DNA from: JABFXX01 sp036489755
GTDB lineage: Bacteria > Myxococcota_A > Polyangia > Haliangiales > Haliangiaceae
Reading direction: 5' to 3'
NCBI GenBank assembly: GCA_036489755.1
Contig: DASXFD010000038.1
Location: forward strand, 62,001 to 126,000
DNA: 64,000 nt
Made by a program: the position numbers and the translations under genes
The notes under the pieces: generated by a model
What the model was told of the DNA's origin: nothing
Database searches by the model: none
The model's input: the letters and a program-made list of their open reading frames with translations, nothing else
Part shown: piece after piece, positions 54,137 to 63,800 of the stretch
Layout of the letters: every line of letters starts with the position of its first letter
Numbering within the stretch: position 1 is the first letter of the stretch

Positions 54137-54517
54137 CTACGACCGCGACAAAAGCTCGGCCAGGTCGGCCGTGAGCTTCTGCGCGATGCGCTTGGTGAGC
54201 GAGACCCAATGACCTCCGCCGTGGGCGGCATCATCGGGGCGCTCGTTCGTGATGTGAATGTATGGCTCGGCCTCGTGGCCGCCTTCGAGCACCCTCAAGT
54301 CATCGCCGCCATGATTGACAACGAGCGTTCCGGGTTGAGGCTCGTCGAGGGTCGTTTCGAGCGCGCGAACAAGCCAAGCGAGGTTGGAGCGCGCAAACCA
54401 GACTGACCGCTCGACTTCGTAAGGATCACCAACAAGTTCTTTCGTCGCTCGATAGTGAACACCGACGAAATCACTCTCATCGTTGGCGATGGCGTATGTC
54501 TCCGCTGATGTGCTCAT
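54137..54517 (-). CDS. Putative immunity-like protein, intact copy
   Basis: 126 residues, cytoplasmic, acidic. Its second half (VWFARSNLAWLVRALETTLD; YIHITNERPDDAAHGGGHWV; LTKRIAQKLTADLAELLSR) is clearly paralogous to the frameshifted gene just upstream (54572-54960). Duplicated small acidic genes downstream of a toxin-like gene are typical of immunity proteins in polymorphic toxin loci, but no named immunity family is recognised. The surrounding DNA is less GC-rich than the rest. Function is inferred from context. Confidence 0.7.
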   Translation of the reverse strand: MSTSAETYAIANDESDFVGVHYRATKELVGDPYEVERSVWFARSNLAWLVRALETTLDEPQPGTLVVNHGGDDLRVLEGGHEAEPYIHITNERPDDAAHGGGHWVSLTKRIAQKLTADLAELLSRS

Positions 54518-54571
54518 CGCGCTAACTGGGCTTGACCATCATCTCTCGTGCACCAAGCTCGCGACCCTCGG

Positions 54572-54960
54572 TCATCGTGAGCTCGACGATTCCAGCAGTG
54601 CCTCGAGCTCGCCAACGAGTTTTCTCGCCAGAGGCTGCCCCATCCCATACCAGTAGGTCCCGCCATGTGGGGCATCAGCTGGCCGAACGTTGCTGACGTT
54701 CACGCAAGGCTCCTGCTCGGGGCCCGACTCGTTGACGATCAAATCGTCCTGCCCGTGCTTCTCTCGCAACGCAGAGGTCCCTCCGGCGAGAGGCACGAAC
54801 GTACGGACTCGATCAGCCAGCGGAGATTGGATCTCTCTAGCCAGAGTGGCGCCTTCAGCTCCACGAGCCCGACACCAGTATCACGACATCCCGAAAACGA
54901 TATGCATATGAATTCTGAAACTGATGAGTCAATAACATATGAATCGCTAACAATCGTCAC
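54572..54960 (-). pseudogene. Frameshifted paralogue of the immunity-like gene
   Basis: From a GTG at 54960 the first frame reads TIVSDSYVIDSSVSEFICIS to PLWLERSNLRWLIESVRSCL, then stops at 54739. An overlapping frame continues from about 54780 (SALREKHGQDDLIVNESGPE; PCVNVSNVRPADAPHGGTYW; GQPLARKLVGELEALLESSS) to the stop at 54572. Joined, the two halves align with the intact gene at 54137, so one frameshift near 54780-54796 has broken it. The 5' part is strikingly AT-rich with rare codons (ATA, TTA), a sign of foreign origin. Programmed frameshifting cannot be excluded but no slippery site is obvious. Confidence 0.75.
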
Positions 54961-55266
54961 CTACTTGGCCTCCGTCAATTCGGTCCCGAGAAGTGCCTCG
55001 ACATCCTGCCTTGTGACGATCCCTAGCGAGACCTTCTGTGAATTCTGAGCAGTGAGCCTCATGCCCGTACTATTCGGGTGAACGGCGACTTCGCGCGCCT
55101 GAGGTTCTCGACTCGGACTCATCGTGGCACCAAATCCACTGTAGAGGATGTTCGTGCTCGTCTCCGAATCGAGCAAGACGATTAGAAGTCTCATTTTATC
55201 GCCATACTCTGGGCCCACTCGAGTGACCGCTTCGGACAGCGGCGCTCCACTCGCACGATCGAGCAT
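54961..55266 (-). CDS. Small protein of the toxin-like island
   Basis: 101 residues from ATG 55266. The upstream frame stays open for 24 more codons (REILSQDVFLRAAAAHGISR then EDVAT) without a standard start, so the real N-terminus may be lost or begin at CTG. Sequence: EAVTRVGPEYGDKMRLLIVL; SETSTNILYSGFGATMSPSR; LTAQNSQKVSLGIVTRQDVE. No family recognised. Its stop touches the GTG of the frameshifted immunity-like gene. It lies between the toxin-like gene and its candidate immunity genes, so it may be another immunity or accessory protein. Confidence 0.6.
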   Translation of the reverse strand: MLDRASGAPLSEAVTRVGPEYGDKMRLLIVLLDSETSTNILYSGFGATMSPSREPQAREVAVHPNSTGMRLTAQNSQKVSLGIVTRQDVEALLGTELTEAK

Positions 55267-55341
55267 CGTGGCTACGTCTTCACGCGAGATCCCGTGTGCC
55301 GCCGCCGCACGCAGAAAGACATCTTGCGACAGGATTTCACG

Positions 55342-56487
55342 CTACAAGCTCGCCCAGTCGATCGGCCCAACCTCCACGTGATGCCCGGTTGCGGCGCTGC
55401 CGTCACCGGCGTTGGCGTCAGGAACAAGGACCGTCGTGTCGAGGATCGTCACCTCGATCTCGCTTCCGATGCTCCCTTTGATCCACTCTGGAGTCCAGCC
55501 GACCTTCCACATCGCCTGCGCGGGCGTTAACCCACGGAGGTCGGCTGGCTCGGTCGCGTAAACGAACGGCCGATCCCGTGCGAACGTGCCGTAGTCTTTC
55601 TTGGGTTTGGGGGCGACGCGGGCGACATAACGCGGCATCTCTCCATTCTTGATCGCAAGTAGCATGTCTCGCTCCGACCGCGCACGGCCCGTCTTGATGC
55701 TCGCGGCCTGCTGAGCGATCGATATCGTCGCTTCGGCTTTGGCTTCTGCGCTTGCCTGCTCGAGCTCTTCGCTGGTTGGCTCGCGACCTAGAAAATCATC
55801 GAGAGTTCGTTTCGGGCGACCGGGAGGCAACGAATCGCGCGAAGGCGTCTCGTGTTCGTTCGGGCGCGGTGCACTCGGCTCGACCTTGTCGGTCGGCGGC
55901 CGCTCGCGCTCGTCTTTCGGTACCTCGCGCTCGTCTTTCGGCGGCTCTTGCACCTGCTTCGCAAGCAGCCCGATCTCCTGCTCGAGCAGCCTCTCGTGCT
56001 CGGCCTGGAGCGCCGCTCCTTCGGTCGGGTCCGGCGAGACACTCTCGGCGAGTGCCTTCGCACGTGCGTAGAACCGCTCGCGTGCGTCGAACAACAAGCG
56101 TGCTTCGGGCAGCGCGCCGAGCGGTGTCTTCTCGAGCGCTGCGCGGTGCTCGTGCCATGCCGCGACCTTGCCGTGGAAGAACTTGCCCAGCGCGATCGCA
56201 GCGCCTTGCTCGAGCACGGTCTCCGCAAACGGCTCCGTGACCTCGACCGACGCGTGTGCGCGCGACACGATGTGGTGCGCCGCCCACTGCGTCGCGATAC
56301 CCGCGATCAGGTTCGCCGCTAGCTCGGTTCCAACGAAGTTGACGTTCGAGACAGCCGAGCGTTCGGCGGTAGAGAGGTTGGGCAGCTTCGCGAACGCGCG
56401 TGCTTCCTGGACCGCGGTCGTTTGCGCGGCGTTTAGCGGGGCGAGCAGCCCACGTGAGAACACCTCCATCAAGCCGTTCTCGAGCAT
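55342..56487 (-). CDS. Polymorphic-toxin-like protein, truncated N-terminus
   Basis: 381 residues from the first ATG after an in-frame TGA at 56491-56493. Residues about 1-190 are helical (ARAFAKLPNLSTAERSAVSN; WAAHHIVSRAHASVEVTEPF; ALAESVSPDPTEGAALQAEH). A proline/charged linker follows (PPKDEREVPKDERERPPTDK). The last 110 residues (KDYGTFARDRPFVYATEPAD; LRGLTPAQAMWKVGWTPEWI; GSIGSEIEVTILDTTVLV; HHVEVGPIDWASL) form a compact, separate C-terminal domain, the usual place for a toxin. I do not recognise its family. Downstream small genes look like immunity proteins. Reading through the TGA adds 60 homologous-looking codons (see next entry), so the gene is probably decaying. Confidence 0.65.
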   Translation of the reverse strand: MLENGLMEVFSRGLLAPLNAAQTTAVQEARAFAKLPNLSTAERSAVSNVNFVGTELAANLIAGIATQWAAHHIVSRAHASVEVTEPFAETVLEQGAAIALGKFFHGKVAAWHEHRAALEKTPLGALPEARLLFDARERFYARAKALAESVSPDPTEGAALQAEHERLLEQEIGLLAKQVQEPPKDEREVPKDERERPPTDKVEPSAPRPNEHETPSRDSLPPGRPKRTLDDFLGREPTSEELEQASAEAKAEATISIAQQAASIKTGRARSERDMLLAIKNGEMPRYVARVAPKPKKDYGTFARDRPFVYATEPADLRGLTPAQAMWKVGWTPEWIKGSIGSEIEVTILDTTVLVPDANAGDGSAATGHHVEVGPIDWASL

Positions 56488-56490
56488 CGT

Positions 56491-56673
56491 TCAGCCAACC
56501 GAGCCCTGCCCGCCGGACTGCGCGAGCTGCACGGCGGAGTTGATCGAGACGTTGATCCCGACGTCGACAGCAAATGCAGTCACCCGCGCTGCAACGCTCG
56601 CACCCTCGACGCCTTCGCCGAGTTGCGCGCCCGCATCGAATCTGCATTGCGAAACCGTCAGAGAATCGAGTGG
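56491..56673 (-). pseudogene. 5' remnant of the toxin-like gene
   Basis: 60 codons lie in the same frame as the toxin-like gene, separated from it only by the TGA at 56491-56493, and begin right after a TAA at 56674-56676. They read SLTVSQCRFDAGAQLGEGVE, GASVAARVTAFAVDVGINVS, INSAVQLAQSGGQGSVG: a Gly/Ala/Val-rich stretch typical of the core just before toxin domains. No start codon with a ribosome site is present. It is most likely the broken upstream part of the same gene, cut off where the beta-helix fragment begins. Confidence 0.6.
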
Positions 56674-56754
56674 TTAGCCTGCGACGAAACCTGGTGCGCA
56701 GGGAACGATCAGCTTCTCGACGATCGGAGCGACAAACGGGATGACGGCGGGCTC

Positions 56755-57041
56755 AATTGTGGCGTGAGCGTCACGGTCGATGCGTCGATCGTCTGGAACA
56801 CGAGCTCGATCGCGATCAGCGACCTCAGGCGATTCACTCCACGATCGCCGGCCCAACTGCGGTTGCGGGCGCGACCAACGTCGATCCGTTGTTCGTGAAC
56901 CCGTTGCAGAGCGATTACCACCTCGCATCCGGAAGCCCGGCGATCGATCAAGTCGACAGCGGGCCGCCGGAAGACCTCGACAATACGGCACGGCCGCAGG
57001 GCTCCGCGTTCGATCTCGGTGCGTACGAATACAAGCCGTAG
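56755..57041 (+). pseudogene. 3' fragment of a beta-helix (choice-of-anchor Q type) protein gene
   Basis: Translation from about 56755 gives CGVSVTVDASIVWNTSSIAI S, one rung of a right-handed beta-helix. One frame away, from about 56838, it continues HSTIAGPTAVAGATNVDPLF, VNPLQSDYHLASGSPAIDQV, DSGPPEDLDNTARPQGSAFD, LGAYEYKP: the standard C-terminus of secreted parallel beta-helix proteins. There is a frameshift between the halves and nothing before. It is a dead tail of a formerly long surface protein. It ends 1 bp before the convergent lipoprotein stop. Confidence 0.75.
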
Positions 57042-57042
57042 G

Positions 57043-58593
57043 CTAGAACAGCGTTCCGACGCACGACGAGATGTCGAAGAACATGAACGCGAGCGCCTTC
57101 TCTTGGGGCGTCAAGCCAGACGTCGCGCAGCTCGTCGGGAAGGCGCCGCCCTTGGGCGAGGTCGAATCGCCGGACACGTGCATGTCGGAGAACACGACCT
57201 TGCCGCATGCGCTGTTCGTGTCGCCGACGGGCGGGTTGGGCGGAGGCGACGTCACGAACTGGAAGTTCTGCGGGTTCATGCCGGTCGCCGTGTAGACCCA
57301 GCGCTGGGCGAGGTTGTCGTTGATGGCGCTCACGGTGGATCTGCCGGTATCGCTCTCCAGCACGATCTGATCGCGTGTCGTCGAGCCCATCACGTTGAGC
57401 ATCCAGGTCGCGAACGAGGCACCTTTGGGATTGCCGCCTTCGTCGATCGTGTCGTTGCCGTCGTAGTCGCCGCCGTTGCTCCACGTCGCGACCTTCGCCC
57501 AGTCCGCGTCCACCTGCCCGGTGCCGTCTTGCGTGGCGCCTTCGATCCAGATGTTGTGCCAGTGCGACATGAAGATGCGGCCGCCGGCTTCCGAGTAGCT
57601 CTCCATCGCGGTCAGCGCCGCTTGTGACTTCGTGTTGGAGTACTGGTCGCCTTCACACGAGAGAATGACGATGTCGTACGCGGAGAGCGCCGCGGTGGTG
57701 TTCCACAGGCTCTGCGAATCGGCGAAGTTGCCACCGCCCGAGAACTTCGCCGCGCCCTCGCCAGCCGACATCGTGTCGGCGAAGAGCTGCACGTGTTGCG
57801 TGCCGCCCGCGGTGCCGAACTCCGAATCGGCGATGCCCAGCTTGCGGATCAAGCACTCGAGTGCGTCGGCGTCGCCGGTGCTGATCGCGATCATCGGGAT
57901 GTCGACGCTCGTGGTGTTCGGCGTCATGTCGGTCATCGACTTCGGCAGCGTCGTGTCTGTCGCGGCGAGTGCAGTCGACGTGCAGTCCATGATCGTCGGC
58001 ACCGTGATCTGACGGCGCCACTTGCCGATCGTGATCACGACCGGAATGCTCGTGCCCGACGGAACGCCGGTGAGCGTGAAGTTACCGGACTCGTCGGTCG
58101 TGGTTTGCACGATCGGATCGCCGGGCAGCGCGTCTTGACACTGCGAGCACTGCACGCCGGCAGGGAACGCACCGGGCGGATCGTTCGGCACGTACACGTT
58201 CACGCCGTACAGCGGCAGCGTGCCGTTCGGCGCGAAGACCGTGCCGGTGATCGTCGTCGGGCTCTGGCTCGGTTGATCGCAGGCCGCGACCTGACATGCA
58301 ATGCCGTTGCATGCGCCGCTGCCGACGCAGTTGCCGTCACTCGTGCACATGAAACCGGCGCCGCACTCCGCGCTGCCGGCGCTGCCTTGCAAGCACTCGG
58401 CGTTGCATTTGCCGTCGGGATCGCAGTGAAAACCTTCCGGACACGTATTCGGCGCGCCCGGCTGTGCGTTGCATGCAGTCATGCACGCGGCCGGCGGCGG
58501 AATCGTGGTGGAACAAACATCGACGCCATGGTTCCCGTTGCCGCCGCATGCGAAGAGCGACACGAGCACAACGGAGAGCAGGGATCCCCTCAT
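57043..58593 (-). CDS. Cys-rich lipoprotein with carboxypeptidase-regulatory-like domain
   Basis: 516 residues. Lipoprotein signal MRGSLLSVVLVSLFACGGNG (Cys16). Residues about 25-95 repeat the Cys-rich module of the VWA lipoprotein at 52791 (PPPAACMTACNAQPGAPNTC; PEGFHCDPDGKCNAEC; ECGAGFMCTSDGNCVGSG). Then a carboxypeptidase-regulatory-like Ig fold (ITGTVFAPNGTLPLYGVNVY ... ESGNFTLTGVPSGT) and a C-terminal part with YDIVILSCEGDQYSNTKSQA and GGRIFMSHWHNIWIEG, resembling glutamine-amidotransferase-like or ThuA-like folds. Surface-exposed; function unknown. Confidence 0.85.
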   Translation of the reverse strand: MRGSLLSVVLVSLFACGGNGNHGVDVCSTTIPPPAACMTACNAQPGAPNTCPEGFHCDPDGKCNAECLQGSAGSAECGAGFMCTSDGNCVGSGACNGIACQVAACDQPSQSPTTITGTVFAPNGTLPLYGVNVYVPNDPPGAFPAGVQCSQCQDALPGDPIVQTTTDESGNFTLTGVPSGTSIPVVITIGKWRRQITVPTIMDCTSTALAATDTTLPKSMTDMTPNTTSVDIPMIAISTGDADALECLIRKLGIADSEFGTAGGTQHVQLFADTMSAGEGAAKFSGGGNFADSQSLWNTTAALSAYDIVILSCEGDQYSNTKSQAALTAMESYSEAGGRIFMSHWHNIWIEGATQDGTGQVDADWAKVATWSNGGDYDGNDTIDEGGNPKGASFATWMLNVMGSTTRDQIVLESDTGRSTVSAINDNLAQRWVYTATGMNPQNFQFVTSPPPNPPVGDTNSACGKVVFSDMHVSGDSTSPKGGAFPTSCATSGLTPQEKALAFMFFDISSCVGTLF

Positions 58594-58691
58594 GAGTTGA
58601 ATGATATCCCGGTTCTTGGTTCGACCGCGAATGTCCGGATCTATCCAACCTTGACGGGGTGTCGTCGGTCACGAGGTCGGTTGGTGTGGGT

Positions 58692-60746
58692 CTACCGTGA
58701 CGCCGGCTCTTCACGGAGTGCGAACCGGTACAGCATGAACATCACCGTTGCCACGAAGAGCAACGCAGGAATCTGAAGATCTCCGAACCGCGGGTGGCCG
58801 TGGCCGTCGACGAATAGCGCGAGGGCGTTCTCGTCGTGCTTGAGCGCGACCGGGACGGCCATGCCGATCCCCATCAGCGCTTCACCGGTGATAAACCCCG
58901 CAGCGGCGAGCAGCCCCATGCGCTCGACGACCAAGCGTCGTTCGGGCGAGGCCTTCGTGCGCTCGAGGGTGCGGTTGACGAGGTGTGCGATGATTCCACC
59001 GAGGAAGATCGACAGGTTGAGGTCGAACGGCAGATAAACGCCGACCGCGAACGCCATTACCGGAACGCGGACCGTTGCGCGCCGGTGCTCGAGGATCACG
59101 TCGATGATGATGACGGCAACCGCGATGGCAGCACCGACGCCGATCACCATCCACGGCAGGTTGCCGGCGAACACGCCCTGCGCGACCGTGCCCATGAGGT
59201 TCGCCTGCGGTGCAGGCAGGCCGTCGCTGCCAATCTTGTAGGCGTCGTTGAGCAAATTTAGTACAGGGGCCATCGCGAGCGCGGCGACGACCACGCCGAC
59301 GATCTGCATGATCTGCTGCTTGTAAGGCGTCGAGCCGACGAGCTGGCCGCACTTGAGGTCCTGCAGGTTGTCGCCGCCGATCGCGGCCGCGCAGCACACG
59401 ACGCCGCCGATCAAGATCGCCGCGACGGGGCCGGCCGGGTTCTTGAGGCCGAGCCCGAGCAAGAGCAACGCGGAGACCAGGATCGTCGAGATCGTGATGC
59501 CCGAGACGGGGTTGTTCGACGAGCCGACGAGGCCAGCCATGTACGACGCGACGGCCGAGAACAAGAAGCCGGCGATCACCATCACGACGGCCATCACCGC
59601 GCTGATCCCGATCGAGTGCGTGAAGTGATTGAAGATGAAGAACAGCGGGATCACCGAGCCGGCGATCAGGATCAGGATCACGTTCATCGGCATGTCGTGC
59701 TCGGTGCGGAGCACCGCCGCGCTGCCGCCGTCGCGGCGCTTGCGATACGCGTCGAGGCCGGCCGTGATTCCGCCGAGCAGCGACTTGCGCAGCTTGAACA
59801 GCGACCACACACCGCCGACGAGCATGCCGCCGACGCCGAGGTAGCGCGTGACGTCGCTGTGGATCAGATCGGCGGCTTTGAGTGGGCCCATGCCGACGAG
59901 CGCGGCGTCGAGCGTGCCGTGGCCGACGTCGGGGACGGTCGTCGGATCGCCGAGGATCGAGAACACCGGGATCGCGATCCAGCGATTGACGATCGCACCG
60001 GCGACGATCACCGCGGCGACGTTGAAGCCGACGATGTAGCCGACCGAGACGAGCGCGGGCGACGCGTTGAGCCCGAAGTAGAACGGCGCGCCGGCTTTGG
60101 TCGCGGCCGCGGTCTTCGTCGCCGCGGTGCCGGTGCCGCCGGTGAACCACGTGCCGACCTTGACGGTCTCCGCCCAGATCTTGAGGCCGGTGCCGCCGAC
60201 CTTGATGATCGCGCCGACGACCGCGGTGAGCACGAGCACGCCGACGCCGCCGCCGCCTTCGGCGCCGACCTTGAGGACCTCGGCGGTCGCGACGCCTTCG
60301 GGAAACTGCAGCGGCTGATCGATGATCAGCGCGCGGCGCAGCGGGATCGTGAACAGCACGCCGAGCACGCCGCCGAAGCCGGCGATCAGTGTCGTCTCGA
60401 GATAGTCGAAGCGCGACCACGTGCCGAGCAAGACGAGCGCGGGCAGCGTGAAGATGACGCCGGCGGCGAGGCCTTCGCCCGATGCGGCCGCGGTTTGCAC
60501 GGCGTTGTTCTGCAGGATGTTGCCGCGGCGCACGAGCCGGAAGATCGCCATCGAGATCACGGCGGCGGGCACCGACGCCGAGACCGTCATGCCGGCGAAC
60601 ATGCCGAGGTACGCGTTCGCGCCGGCGAGCACCACGGACAGGACGCAACCGAGCAGGAGCACACCGATCGTGAGCTCGGGTAAGTTCGTGGTCGCCGGGA
60701 TGTACGGCACGACGACGCGTGCTTCGGAGGGCACATGCTCGGACAT
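58692..60746 (-). CDS. OPT-family oligopeptide transporter
   Basis: 684 residues from ATG 60746 (MSEHVPSEARVVVPYIPATT). About 14-16 TM segments. OPT hallmarks: LGMFAGMTVSASVPAAVISM, NILQNNAVQTAAASGEGLAA, QPLQFPEGVATAEVLK, SSNNPVSGITISTILVSALL, GGDNLQDLKCGQLVGSTPYK. Members import oligopeptides or, in bacteria, sometimes metal-chelate complexes using the proton gradient. The minus-strand frame is open far upstream of the start, but that part is antisense to the next gene. Divergent from the alpha-2-macroglobulin-like gene with 108 bp between. Confidence 0.92.
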   Translation of the reverse strand: MSEHVPSEARVVVPYIPATTNLPELTIGVLLLGCVLSVVLAGANAYLGMFAGMTVSASVPAAVISMAIFRLVRRGNILQNNAVQTAAASGEGLAAGVIFTLPALVLLGTWSRFDYLETTLIAGFGGVLGVLFTIPLRRALIIDQPLQFPEGVATAEVLKVGAEGGGGVGVLVLTAVVGAIIKVGGTGLKIWAETVKVGTWFTGGTGTAATKTAAATKAGAPFYFGLNASPALVSVGYIVGFNVAAVIVAGAIVNRWIAIPVFSILGDPTTVPDVGHGTLDAALVGMGPLKAADLIHSDVTRYLGVGGMLVGGVWSLFKLRKSLLGGITAGLDAYRKRRDGGSAAVLRTEHDMPMNVILILIAGSVIPLFFIFNHFTHSIGISAVMAVVMVIAGFLFSAVASYMAGLVGSSNNPVSGITISTILVSALLLLGLGLKNPAGPVAAILIGGVVCCAAAIGGDNLQDLKCGQLVGSTPYKQQIMQIVGVVVAALAMAPVLNLLNDAYKIGSDGLPAPQANLMGTVAQGVFAGNLPWMVIGVGAAIAVAVIIIDVILEHRRATVRVPVMAFAVGVYLPFDLNLSIFLGGIIAHLVNRTLERTKASPERRLVVERMGLLAAAGFITGEALMGIGMAVPVALKHDENALALFVDGHGHPRFGDLQIPALLFVATVMFMLYRFALREEPASR

Positions 60747-60854
60747 GGCGGGAATGTCGTCGCTACGTCGCGGCAAATCAACGGCTTCGATGGATCGAAC
60801 GACGGGGCAGTGCGTTATCAACGCCGTCGCGACACCATCGCGCTCACGGCTGAC

Positions 60855-63800
60855 ATGTCGAACAGAATGAACGTGAACAAGCTCGTCGCGGTCGTCGTCG
60901 TCGCCGCGGCGTGTGGCCACAAGGCCGATGCGCCGGTCCCGGCACCATCGCCGCCGTCGCAAACCGACTCGGGACCGCCGTACGACGGCAGTCACCTGCC
61001 GTACGGCCTCGACGTGAAGCTGTCGGACGGCACGCAAGGTCCGCCCGCGGCGAACCACGACAAGCCCACCGAGGCGCGCTGGCTCGTCGATACGACGCCG
61101 CTGTTCGCGGGGATGAAGCCGCCCGCAGCCGATCCGACGTCGGCGTTCGTGCTGCGGCCGGGCTCGCAGCCGCCGCCGAAACCGGGCTCGACGTCCGTCT
61201 CGGGTCCCGCTTCGCTGGCCACGATCGCGACGAGCTTTCCGGCGCCGCCGACCGACAGCGCGCCGCCCGCCGGCTCCGATTCGGGCGAGCTGCACGTGCT
61301 GCGCTACGCGCCGGAAGGCGCCGTGCCGATCGCACCATCGTTGTCGCTGACGTTCAGCGAGCCGATGATCGCGCTCGGCTCGCAGGATGACGCCGCGCGC
61401 GTGCAGCCCGTGAAGCTGACGCCGCAACCGAAAGGCGCGTGGCGCTGGATCGGTACGCGCACGATCCTGTTCGATCCGGATCCGCGATTCCCGCAGGCCA
61501 CGACGTACCGCGTGGAAGTGCCGGCGGGCACGAAGTCGGCGACCGGCGGCGTGCTCGACCGCGCCGTCGCGTTCTCGTTCGAGACGCCGGCAGCGGTGCT
61601 CGTCGCGCATTGGCCCGACGACGGCGAGCCGCAACGGCTCGACGTGCCGATGTTCGCGCGCTTCGATCAACGGATCGATCCGGCGGCCGCGCTCGCGCAG
61701 GTCAAGCTCAAGGCCAACGGGCGATCGATCGAGGTGCGCCAGCTGACCGCGACCGAGCTCGCCGCGAGCGAGCCGCTGCGCGAGCTGACCAAGACGAACG
61801 ATGGACGTTGGCTCGCGTTCCGCGCGACCGAGACGTTGCCGCTCGGCGCGCATGTCGCGGTGACGTTCGGCTCGGGCCTGCCGTCGCTCGAAGGGCCGAA
61901 CAAGACGAAGGCGCCGCAGACCTTCGCGTTCCGCACGTACGCGGCGTTCAAGCTCGAGACGGCGCCGTGCGCCACCAACTGCTTGCCGGGCGGGGCGATC
62001 GACCTGGTGATGGACAATCCGATCGACGCCAAGACGTTCGACGCCAACGTCGTGACGGTCACGCCGGCGATCGCCAACCTTCACGTCGTGTCGTACGGCC
62101 GCGTGCTGCAGCTCGTCGGCGACACGCAGCCGCGCACGCACTACCGCGTGAAGGTCGGCCGCGCGCTCGGCGACGAGTTCGGCCAGACGCTCGCGAAAGA
62201 TCTCGACGTCGGCTTCGACGTCGGCGATGCGCAGCCCGCATTTTACGGACCGAGCGGGATGGTCGTGCTCGATCCCAAGCAGCCGCCCGCGCTGCACGTG
62301 TTCACGACGAACTACGAGCAGCTCGCAGTCAAGCTCTACGCGGTCACGCCGGCGGACTACGCGGCGTACCAGACGTTCGGCAGCCAGCGCTGGAACCACG
62401 ATCATCCGCCGCGTGCGCCGGGCCGGCTCGCGTTCGACGGGCTCGTGCGCGTCACGCCGGGCACGAATCGCGTGGTCGACACCGCGATCGATCTGTCGCC
62501 GGCACTTCACGACAAGCACGGCGACGTGGTCGCGGTCGTCGAGCCGTCCCCGTGGCCGGGCCCCGGGTTTCCACCGGAATTGATCGCGTGGGTGCAGGCC
62601 ACGCCGATCGGGCTCGACACGCACGTCGACGCCGACAAGCTCGTCGCGTACGCGAGCGATCTCGCGACGGGCAAGCCGCTCGCGAATGCGCAGGTCGTGC
62701 TCGAGCCGGGTCACGCGACCGCCGAGACCGATGCTAGCGGTGTCGCGACGATCGTGCTGCCGAGCTCGCCGCCCGCCGGCGTCGCTACGGTCGTCGCGAG
62801 CGTGGGCGACGCCCACGCGTTCGTCGTGTCGTGGCGCGGCAACTGGAGCGTCGGTCAGCCGACGCGCATCGCCTGGTACGTCGTCGACGATCGCAACATG
62901 TACCGGCCCGGCGAGAAGGTCGCGCTCAAGGGCTGGTTGCGCGAGCTCGGACGCGGCGACGTCGAGCCGCTCGATTCGAACGTCACCGAGGTCGCGTATC
63001 GGCTGATCGACGGCCGCGGCGACGAGCTCGCGAAAGGCACGACGAAGGTCGGCCGGCTCGGCGGATTCTCGATCGAGCTCGCGCTGCCCGCGACGCCGAA
63101 CCTCGGCTACACGCGCGTCGACCTGTCGGCGAACGGCGAGTCGTTCTCGCACCAGATCCGCATCGAAGAGTTTCGCCGGCCCGAGTTCGAAGTATCGGCG
63201 CACGCGGGCGCGGGACCCTACGTCGTGGCCGGCAGCGGCGCCGATGCGACCGTCGCCGCGACGTACTACAGCGGCGGCCCGCTCGCCGGCGCCGACGTGC
63301 ACTGGGCCATCTCGGCGAGCCCGACGTCGTTCACGCCGCCGAACCGCGACGACTACACGTTCGGCGGCTTCTACGGCGACGACGAATCCGATCCGAAAAC
63401 TCCGGTGCTGCCGACGAGCTGGACGCACGACGGCAAGACCGACGCGACCGGCGACCACGTGCTGCACCTCGACTTCGCGAGCGTCAATCCCGCCGTGCCG
63501 ATGAGCGTGGTCGCGCAAGCGCGCGTGATGGACGTCAATCATCAAGCGTGGCCCGCGACGACGACGCTGCTCGTGCACCCGTCGGCGGCCTACGTCGGCA
63601 TCAAGGCGCACAAGGCGTTCGTCGCGCAGGGCACCCCGTTCGACGTCGACGTGATCGGGGTCGGCATCGACGGCAAGCCGCTCGCGGGGACGAAGATCGC
63701 GCTGCGCGCGGTGCGCCTCGATTGGGAGCAGAAAGACGGCCGCTATCACACGAAGGAGCTCGATCCGCAGACGTGCGATGTGACCGCGGCGCAGGCGGCA

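Noticed and set aside
53961..54174. A ~70-codon plus-strand frame starting MATSAEQQATIQSRAQSI
   Set aside because: Low-complexity sequence, no ribosome site and it covers the probable promoter of the VWA gene; nothing supports it as a gene.
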